From JAUSPI01 sp964650385 (GTDB lineage Bacteria; Desulfobacterota; Syntrophia; Syntrophales; JADFWA01), in contig CAZYTP010000078.1 in NCBI GenBank assembly GCA_964650385.1, forward strand, positions 1 to 12,410: DNA of 12,410 nt, in the 5' to 3' direction. Shown here piece by piece: positions 6,812-12,410 of this stretch; the stretch's first letter is position 1; the number at the start of each line of letters is the position of its first letter. Under the pieces are notes generated by a model. The model ran no database searches. It saw nothing but the letters and a program-made list of their open reading frames with translations, and was not told the origin of the DNA. A program made the translations under genes and the position numbers.

Positions 6812-8020
6812 TTAATGAATAAGCTTTTCGTCCCTTGGGTGATGTAAAAATTGATGGGCCAGGGCATTGTAATAGTCCATAAGGAGTTTTGTAAAGTCCT
6901 CAAGTTCTTCTTTACTTTCAAAGGTAATCTGGGAAAATATCGGTTCGAAGTAGCTCATGAACCCTTTGGATTTGAATTCGTCGGCTGGAGACTTGACAGT
7001 CTCAAGAGCCTTCTCTTTTAATTGTAGGAAAAGTGATGTTATACCTTTTGCTGAAAGAAACCGGCGAATCGCACTTTCCGATTGCCTTTCCATTGTAATG
7101 GCATAGCGATTCATTTGCATGGGCTCAAGACGGGCTTCTTCTTCCTTCAACTCCCTCAGTTTTTCTTCTGCCCAGGGAAGGTGGCATTTCTTGAATTTTT
7201 TACCGGAACCGCACGGGCACTGTTCATTTCTTCCGATACTATTGTAGCTTTCGAGAATATAATCTTCCAGAGCTTCTATTTCTGCCTTCTTGTCTTCCTT
7301 TAACCAGCGTTCCTGCCTTTTTTCTATCTCTTCAAGACTATAAAATAATTCTATGTCGTAACGAAATGCAGGCGGTTTGTTCACATTATCGAAAAAATAA
7401 TCCAGGTCTTCTCTGGAGAGCGTCTCAAGCTCTACCTCACCTTTTTCGTAATATTCTTCGAAAAGAGGTTTAAGATCGGTGCGGTTAATCTGTGCAAAAT
7501 CACCTATAAGATCTGCCCTCAGACCGTAAGTGGTATCAGGAGAAGTAATAATGGTGTAAAGATATTCTTCAATGTCCTTTCTTGTTTCAGGATAAGATTC
7601 CCAAATGTTCCACAGCCCGACTATCTCGCTAAGAATGTCATGACCTTCCTCAGATTTAAACTCAGAGATATATTCCTTGAGCATTGGAATGACGGCCGGT
7701 CCAATGCGTGAATAGCATTCAGACATTGCGTCCCAGAACCAATCTATACGGTATTTATGACCATACTCACAGGCTTTGAGCAGTGCATCTATGGAGCGCG
7801 TATCTCCCAATATGCCTAATATATAAACGGCATGAATCACACTCCACCATCTGTCACTGCCATCCCATTGGTAATTTTCTTCTTCAGTAAGAACATCGCA
7901 CAGAAGTGGAACAATGCTCTGTTGCCGTCTTTTTGCCTCGTCAACATAATCGAGGCCTAAACGGTCACCCTCGGTAAAGATAAGGTTCAGGAATTCTGTG
8001 TCAGATAACTCATGATACAT
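6812..8020 (-). CDS. Helical-repeat protein with central SEC-C zinc motif
   Basis: A 402-residue cytosolic protein. Residues about 30-190 look like HEAT-type helical repeats (SVIHAVYILGILGDTRSIDALLKA, IGPAVIPMLKEYI, LIGDFAQINRTDLKPLFEEYY). A SEC-C motif follows, IGRNEQCPCGSGKKFKKCH at 262-280, with C268, C270, C279 and H280 as the expected zinc ligands (PF02810). After it come a coiled, Glu-rich helix and a helical C-terminal domain to residue 402. SEC-C motifs occur at the SecA C-terminus and in many stand-alone proteins of unknown role; this is not SecA, as it has no ATPase motor. ATG 8020 is chosen because AGGGAG (8030-8035) lies 9 nt upstream; the frame extends further to TTG 8095, without support. 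It lies 422 nt downstream of res in the same direction, with a mobile element between. Function unknown. Confidence 0.85.
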   Translation of the reverse strand: MYHELSDTEFLNLIFTEGDRLGLDYVDEAKRRQQSIVPLLCDVLTEEENYQWDGSDRWWSVIHAVYILGILGDTRSIDALLKACEYGHKYRIDWFWDAMSECYSRIGPAVIPMLKEYISEFKSEEGHDILSEIVGLWNIWESYPETRKDIEEYLYTIITSPDTTYGLRADLIGDFAQINRTDLKPLFEEYYEKGEVELETLSREDLDYFFDNVNKPPAFRYDIELFYSLEEIEKRQERWLKEDKKAEIEALEDYILESYNSIGRNEQCPCGSGKKFKKCHLPWAEEKLRELKEEEARLEPMQMNRYAITMERQSESAIRRFLSAKGITSLFLQLKEKALETVKSPADEFKSKGFMSYFEPIFSQITFESKEELEDFTKLLMDYYNALAHQFLHHPRDEKLIH

Positions 8021-8188
8021 GATGATTTTCTCCCTGGGCTTAGAAAATTGGAGATTGATAGCATATTTAAAAAATCCTGTAAATCGATATAGCAAATCTC
8101 TGAACTCAGAAAAACGAGAGCGAGGTTTGGATACAATAAAGCTGTACGAAATCTTCGATTTAATAAATTCGATCCAGATATCATTAAT
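8021..8188. other. Leader region of the SEC-C gene, no gene recognised
   Basis: A/T-rich sequence between the SEC-C gene and mobile element copy 2. It holds the AGGGAG ribosome-binding site (8030-8035, minus strand). On the minus strand the SEC-C reading frame stays open through this region to about 8190, reading for example NDIWIEFIKSKISYSFIV, but there is no ATG start and no recognisable domain. I treat it as leader, or at most a decayed gene fragment. No convincing promoter pair was found. Confidence 0.4.
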
Positions 8189-8415
8189 GGACTCGTAAAA
8201 AGTCTTTTTTTGTCACCCTGAATTTATTTCAGGGTCTCTAACTTACTGAAATAATTAGATGCTGAAACAAGTTCAGCATGACAAATGGTGCAGTTTATGC
8301 CTTTTTATCCGTTACTCCCGCGAAAGCGGGAGTCTATAACAGATTGAATTTACTGGATTCCCGCTTTCGCGGGAATGACAAAAAGGATAGAAAATTGACT
8401 TTTTACGAGACTGTC
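8189..8415. mobile_element. Non-autonomous MITE-like element, copy 2 (enlarged)
   Basis: A 227-bp non-coding element. CTCGTAAAAAGTC (8192-8204) and GACTTTTTACGAG (8397-8409) are perfect 13-bp terminal inverted repeats. It is flanked by the identical 9-bp direct repeat ATCATTAAT at 8180-8188 and 8416-8424, a likely target-site duplication. The core 8212-8299 matches copy 1 at 86 of 88 positions, with hairpins CCCTGAA-TTTAT-TTCAGGG (8216-8234) and ATGCTGAA-ACAAG-TTCAGCAT (8259-8279). Unlike copy 1 it carries about 97 extra bases with two GC-rich hairpins, ACTCCCGC-GAAA-GCGGGAGT (8314-8333) and ATTCCCGC-TTTC-GCGGGAAT (8357-8376), whose central 16 bp are inverted copies of each other. It begins about 27 nt past the res stop and could end or process the res transcript. 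Confidence 0.75.
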
Positions 8416-8442
8416 ATCATTAATCTGTCTTGAATTTTTCGA

Positions 8443-11301
8443 CTATCCAAGCCTCCCTTTTTTCAAATCCGCAATCCAGCGCGAAAATTGATGAGGGGTC
8501 AGCAGATCAAAGGTGTAATACTGCCGGGCATCGGCCCGATATTGACTGTCAATATCTGCCAGGTTCACTGTGCTCAATTTCTTGTTTACCCTTTCGAAGT
8601 GATCCTTTGCGTATTCCTCTTTTGCGGGCGTTGCTTCGTCCTGATCTTCATCCGATTTGATCTCCACCACCTTGATCAGGCTTTCTATTCCGTCGTCCTG
8701 AAGCTTTTTCAGTTTTTCAAGATGGCCTGGGTTTCCGTCACTTTTAAGCCCTGAAATGTACTCGGACAGATCGATCTTTATAAAAAAATCAGGATTAAAA
8801 CTTCGTCTGACCCTGTCCTTTCCACCTTTCCAGTATTCATAAGTGATGCTGTAAAAATTTTTATCAGGGGATTTGATCCATGAATCAACATACTCCGAGT
8901 TGTCTATCAATTGGAAAACGAACTCTTTTTCCGGCGAATGGGAGACCATGACAATATTTTGAGGGCTTTTCAGTTTTGATGTATTCACCACATAGGGCGG
9001 CTTTGTATCTCCCTTTACAAACGTCCGGATGATTTCGTCTCTTCTCTCCACAAAATCCTCAGGTTTAAAGAGAGAAAGCTGTGGGCCATCGTCAGAACGT
9101 CTCCTCAATTCGTTGATGTAGTCCAGTATAAATTGATTCGCCTCACCCACTTCGGTTTCATAGTCTTCACTCAGAAAAGCCGTCCTGTCTCTTTCAAGTT
9201 CGCTCACCCTGATGCCGGATCTTTCCATCCTGGAGGTATCGACCGGTATTATATCCCCTTCAATATTCTCAAAAACCCGCTTCTTCGTGCCTCGTGGCAG
9301 GAACTGGTTAAAGTAATTATCGATCTGTTTTCTGTTTTCCCCGGACAGCCTGTTTCCCTTGATACCCGCATCGTTCATCGCTTCAAGTATAACCTGCCTG
9401 ATCTCGTCTTCTTCCGGGTAACGGTCATCCACAATCACGCTGCCGAAATCAAAATGCAGCGCCTCAAAAGTCCTCAGAGCAAAACGGTTATAGATATCGT
9501 AAACAAGCTGATCAATCGTATAGAAATCCCTTGCCAGTTCATATCGTCTTTCGTCTCTCGTCCTTACGACTTTGACGCCAAGCTTTTCCTCAAAAGGGGT
9601 TATCGCGAGTCTTCCCGGCGGTTTTGGTTCTTCACCGCGGCCAACCTTTTCATAACGTTCACTCGGAATATAATTGAGGTTAAAGAGGGTGAAATTGTGC
9701 GCGCCTCTTCCCCGTTCCCGGTCAGCCAGCGTAGAAGATGTAAGGTACATATCGCTTTCGGTAACCGAATCGACCAACTCTTTGATATGATCGGCAAATT
9801 TGTCGTGATTGGTAACCGTCAGGACAGGATAGTTCTGCAAAATGTGCTCATTGGGAACTTCACGCGGGACGCGCATCCCCCTGCCGAACACCTGTGATAT
9901 GAGAAGCTTGGAGTTAAAGACCCGCTCTTCCATTGGAACAATCTGAAAAACATTGTCCACGTCCCAGCCTTCCGAGAGCTTGTTCACCGCAAAGATGAAC
10001 TCAACACTCCCTCCGGTCTTATTGGAATTTGCTTCCTCGATATTATCAAGCTCCTGCTTGTATTCCGATTCAGAGACCTTACTTACAACGCAGATTACCT
10101 TTCCCCGCAACTTGTCAACCAGCTCCGAATCCGTCCCCTTCGCGCCGTTGTGCTTTTTCTCATATCGGGCCAGGAATGCGATAAATTCCTCGCTTCGTTT
10201 TTGAGCGCTTTTCTGATTAGGACAGATAAAAACCGTTATCGGTTTAACCCTTCTTTGCCCTGAAGTGTTTTTATATGCGTACTTCTCACGATTTTCCAGA
10301 TGGTTCTTCAGTACCATTTCAAAGCGCTGATCGATCGTAAGTTTTGAGTCTCCTTCATCTGTTTCCGTGTGAATAATCGCATTGATCTTTTTGATATATT
10401 TCTGCTCTGTCGCGTCTTTTATGGAGTAATTGTAAAGGATATCGGCAAAATAGTCGTTCTGGTTATATGGTGTGCCGGTAAAACCGATATGCCTGGTGAT
10501 TTTGCTGTTTTCACGCAGGAATCTCATCCATAGCCGTTCGTCCCGTGCTTCACTTTTCTTTCCTTCCGGGCCCTCTTCCTTGTCGAGAACAAGACGATTG
10601 TCCGCGTATTTCAGATGCGAATAGGCATGGTGAATCTCATCTCCAAGGACAAGTACTTCATCCGTGTTTTTGAACAATGTGTCGGTGATCCCGCCGAATG
10701 TGTAAACCGCGTTGATATTCTCAATCACGATCGAATCGTCTTCTATAGGGTCATTATCCGTCAGGAGATTGATCGCCTTTCCCCTGTATTTTGCCGGGAG
10801 TTTGCCGTTGAGATCATTCCTTTCCTTCAATTCCTTGAATTTCCCCCGCAGGCCCTGTTCGATAATGGTCGAGGACGGGCCAAGCACCAGCACCCTCTTT
10901 GCAAGTCCCATGACAAGGGAAAGCCAGGCAATGGCAAATATCACATATGATTTGCCGGTACCGGTGGCCATGTGCACGACCCCGGACAGACGATCAGGAA
11001 GTGGAAGCTGGCGAAGGAAATTTTCTTCGGTTCCGAAACGCCGTCGAATCTGTGGCTTATCCCGATAGCTTTCCTTTCCAAGATCGGCGATGCTCTTGTA
11101 TCCGCCACCCCAGAGATAGATCATGGCCTCTTTAACAGCATCGTACTGGTAGTCACGCGACCCGGCCAGTTCACGGACATATTCCTCGACCTCCGAGAAA
11201 TTGAACTTGTTGTAATTACACTTCCGGATATTTATGTCCAGGGTATGATCGGACAGATTCAATCGCTTGATAGCTTTTTGTCGTTTTGTTTTCTTAGCCA
11301 T
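8443..11301 (-). CDS. res: Type III restriction enzyme Res subunit (SF2 helicase plus PD-(D/E)XK nuclease)
   Basis: A 952-residue protein, close to known Type III Res subunits. An N-terminal region of about 100 residues precedes the SF2 helicase core: Walker A ATGTGKS (112-118), DEIHHAY as the DEAH-type motif II (221-227), GFTGTPYN motif III (273-280), SEGWDVDNVF (443-452), and QVFGRGMR as motif VI (470-477). After a long connector, RSFNPDFF (P837, D838) and KVVEIKS (E880, K882) form the PD-(D/E)XK catalytic set expected of the cleavage domain. The role is ATP-dependent translocation or sliding and cleavage when two unmethylated sites are met, in complex with Mod. ATG 11301 has no good Shine-Dalgarno; the gene starts 68 nt after the mod stop, behind a strong hairpin, suggesting coupled or reduced translation. 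All key residues are present, so it appears active. A helicase-nuclease of a related restriction type is the main alternative. Confidence 0.9.
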   Translation of the reverse strand: MAKKTKRQKAIKRLNLSDHTLDINIRKCNYNKFNFSEVEEYVRELAGSRDYQYDAVKEAMIYLWGGGYKSIADLGKESYRDKPQIRRRFGTEENFLRQLPLPDRLSGVVHMATGTGKSYVIFAIAWLSLVMGLAKRVLVLGPSSTIIEQGLRGKFKELKERNDLNGKLPAKYRGKAINLLTDNDPIEDDSIVIENINAVYTFGGITDTLFKNTDEVLVLGDEIHHAYSHLKYADNRLVLDKEEGPEGKKSEARDERLWMRFLRENSKITRHIGFTGTPYNQNDYFADILYNYSIKDATEQKYIKKINAIIHTETDEGDSKLTIDQRFEMVLKNHLENREKYAYKNTSGQRRVKPITVFICPNQKSAQKRSEEFIAFLARYEKKHNGAKGTDSELVDKLRGKVICVVSKVSESEYKQELDNIEEANSNKTGGSVEFIFAVNKLSEGWDVDNVFQIVPMEERVFNSKLLISQVFGRGMRVPREVPNEHILQNYPVLTVTNHDKFADHIKELVDSVTESDMYLTSSTLADRERGRGAHNFTLFNLNYIPSERYEKVGRGEEPKPPGRLAITPFEEKLGVKVVRTRDERRYELARDFYTIDQLVYDIYNRFALRTFEALHFDFGSVIVDDRYPEEDEIRQVILEAMNDAGIKGNRLSGENRKQIDNYFNQFLPRGTKKRVFENIEGDIIPVDTSRMERSGIRVSELERDRTAFLSEDYETEVGEANQFILDYINELRRRSDDGPQLSLFKPEDFVERRDEIIRTFVKGDTKPPYVVNTSKLKSPQNIVMVSHSPEKEFVFQLIDNSEYVDSWIKSPDKNFYSITYEYWKGGKDRVRRSFNPDFFIKIDLSEYISGLKSDGNPGHLEKLKKLQDDGIESLIKVVEIKSDEDQDEATPAKEEYAKDHFERVNKKLSTVNLADIDSQYRADARQYYTFDLLTPHQFSRWIADLKKGRLG

Positions 11302-11323
11302 TTTATATTGCTATACTCATTCT

Positions 11324-11345
11324 CCCTCTCCCCTCGGGGAGAGGG
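11324..11345. repeat. GC-rich hairpin between mod and res (REP-like)
   Basis: A perfect 10-bp inverted repeat, CCCTCTCCCC (11324-11333) and GGGGAGAGGG (11336-11345), with a 2-nt spacer, extending into CAGGGGTGAGGGGG on the right. From memory, such CTCACCCC-CCCTCTCCCC sequences are common dispersed intergenic repeats in proteobacteria. It lies within the 68-nt mod-res gap, ending 22 nt before the res ATG. It could stall or end transcription or mask res initiation, lowering Res relative to Mod. No T run follows in the direction of transcription. Confidence 0.75.
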
Positions 11346-11369
11346 CAGGGGTGAGGGGGATTTCATTGG

Positions 11370-12410
11370 TTACTCTTTGATAATAAAAGGTTTGCTTTCA
11401 TTGCCATGTTTATCAATGGCGATAACCGCCACACTATTCGTCAAACCGGTCATCTTTATGGTTCTATCCGCTCCGATATCCCCGGCAAATACGGTCCTGT
11501 CCATGTCAAAAAGCTTGCCGTCATAATCAATGTCCACAAGAAGCATGGCAAGCCCGTCGAGCCCCTCCAAACGCTCTTCCTGTTTATCCAGTATCTTTGT
11601 TTCAAACCGCGTGATCTTCAATCCCTCTTTGGTTCTTTCAACCTCTATCTCCACACTGTCATTAAAATAAAATCCGGTCGAATTGATAAGGTTGTTGACA
11701 TTATCCTGAGAACTCGGCTGCTCCTGTATCTGGAAATTGCGGGAGACATCCTCCAGTATCTTGTAGGGGAACTTGAGAAGCTTAAAATACACTTCATCAC
11801 CGGCGCTGTTTTTCATGGTGGTATCAGCGGTCAGCGTGCAGGTCTCCGGCGTGATGATATAGTAATTGCCCTTTAACTTGCCGCCGGACTGCACAATGAT
11901 TCCCTTGAGATAGCCCTCGTCGATCCTGATATTTTTCAGATATTCGTCATTCCAGACAGGGTAAACCTCAACCGGATCGCCGTCTTTTTCGCCTAAGATG
12001 TTGGTAAGACTGAATTTACCCGATAGATCCTTTTCATCACGGCCGATCTGAAAAAGCCCCAGGACAAAATCGACATAGGCATCCATATTTTCTCGGAGCT
12101 TCATAATCCGGGAAAAATCATAGGCACCCGTGGAAACGACACAGAAAGGTTTTGGTGGTTTATCGTATTTTCGGTTTTTCTTTACATCATTACCGAGGGC
12201 CTTCGACTCGCCTATTTTCAGCATTCTTTTTTGCATGGTATAGATAGCGTGCTTGCCGAAATCGCAGACAATCCAGCGCCTGCCGAGCTTTTCCGCAACC
12301 GCTGCCGTGGTGCCGGAGCCGGCGAATACGTCCAAAATAGGATCTTTTGCTTTGGAATGGGTTGTAATAATCGGCTTTAAAGGAATTTTTTTTTTTTGAG
12401 TAGGGTAATG
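11370..12410 (-). CDS. mod: Type III DNA (adenine-N6) methyltransferase Mod, C-terminal part
   Basis: The frame is open to the window edge and ends at TAA 11372-11370, giving the last 346 residues. It begins HYPTQKKKIPL, followed by ILDVFAGSGTTAAVAEKLGRRWIVCDFGKHA, the SAM-binding motif I with its following acidic residue, at about 25-55 of the fragment. Having YPTQK just before FAGSGTT near the C-terminal side is the order of beta-class methyltransferases, where DPPY and the target-recognition domain come earlier; those lie outside the window. About 280 further residues follow the methyltransferase core, with beta-rich segments (EVYPVWNDEYLKNIRI, GNYYIITPETCTLTAD, VYFKLLKFPYKIL) and an end reading SVAVIAIDKHGNESKPF. 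I do not recognise this extension; it may bind Res or DNA. It is transcribed before res, with a 68-nt gap, as an operon. Confidence 0.88.
   Translation of the reverse strand, partial: HYPTQKKKIPLKPIITTHSKAKDPILDVFAGSGTTAAVAEKLGRRWIVCDFGKHAIYTMQKRMLKIGESKALGNDVKKNRKYDKPPKPFCVVSTGAYDFSRIMKLRENMDAYVDFVLGLFQIGRDEKDLSGKFSLTNILGEKDGDPVEVYPVWNDEYLKNIRIDEGYLKGIIVQSGGKLKGNYYIITPETCTLTADTTMKNSAGDEVYFKLLKFPYKILEDVSRNFQIQEQPSSQDNVNNLINSTGFYFNDSVEIEVERTKEGLKITRFETKILDKQEERLEGLDGLAMLLVDIDYDGKLFDMDRTVFAGDIGADRTIKMTGLTNSVAVIAIDKHGNESKPFIIKE
12386..12397 (-). other. 12-nt A homopolymer inside the mod coding sequence
   Basis: Twelve consecutive T on the plus strand are twelve A in the mod mRNA, covering the codons for Q-K-K-K-I within YPTQKKKI. 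The frame is consistent on both sides: YPTQK to FAGSGTT has the same spacing as in related methyltransferases, so the read shown is the in-frame form. Such a run is prone to polymerase slippage, which would truncate Mod before motif I. Confidence 0.85.

Noticed and set aside
8021..8190. N-terminal extension or separate gene upstream of the SEC-C gene
   Set aside because: The frame is open but A/T-rich, has no ATG start or known domain, and a strong ribosome-binding site supports ATG 8020.
9133..9897. A 254-codon open frame on the plus strand
   Set aside because: It is entirely antisense to the conserved helicase core and middle region of res and shows no domain of its own.
12330..12410. A frameshift in mod at the A12 run
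   Set aside because: The frame joins YPTQK and FAGSGTT at normal spacing, with recognisable residues between, so the sequence as given is in frame.

Overview
This window looks like ordinary chromosomal DNA of moderate G+C from a free-living proteobacterium. My best guess is a deltaproteobacterium (Desulfobacterota), based on a TrpB2-type tryptophan synthase, a canonical glutaminyl-tRNA synthetase, a small Cys-rich protein and short hairpin-rich intergenic repeats. That placement is an impression from protein and repeat style, not a computed result.

Layout, left to right. Positions 1-225 hold the C-terminus of a TrpB-like enzyme. A three-copy GGGGACAGATTT palindrome follows, then an 88-residue Cys-rich protein. 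Next come a 129-bp hairpin-rich element (639-767) and rarA (775-2127), which meets tail to tail, 4 nt apart, a leftward gene for a cytosolic periplasmic-binding-protein-like protein (2132-3661). The coding sense of that gene seems to continue upstream in another frame, across a C CCA AAT heptamer. The divergent gap beyond it carries four tandem 17-18 bp repeats and leads into a nitroreductase-fold gene (3920-4765) and glnS (4983-6674). Leftward genes fill the rest: a helical-repeat protein with a SEC-C zinc motif (6812-8020), a second copy of the mobile element (8189-8415), and a Type III restriction-modification operon, res (8443-11301) and mod (from 11370, running off the right edge).

The only obvious functional module is the mod-res pair: Mod methylates adenine in the recognition site, and Res is a superfamily 2 helicase with a C-terminal PD-(D/E)XK nuclease. 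A 12-nt A run inside the mod reading frame and a strong hairpin between mod and res are possible control or slippage points. The other genes are housekeeping (rarA, glnS, trpB-like) or orphan.

The most interesting non-gene signal is the pair of related elements at 639-767 and 8189-8415. They share an 88-nt core with 2 differences and a common GTAAAAAGTC inverted end, and each is flanked by a 9-bp direct repeat (8/9 and 9/9 identical). They therefore look like small non-autonomous transposable elements. One has landed exactly on the rarA start region.
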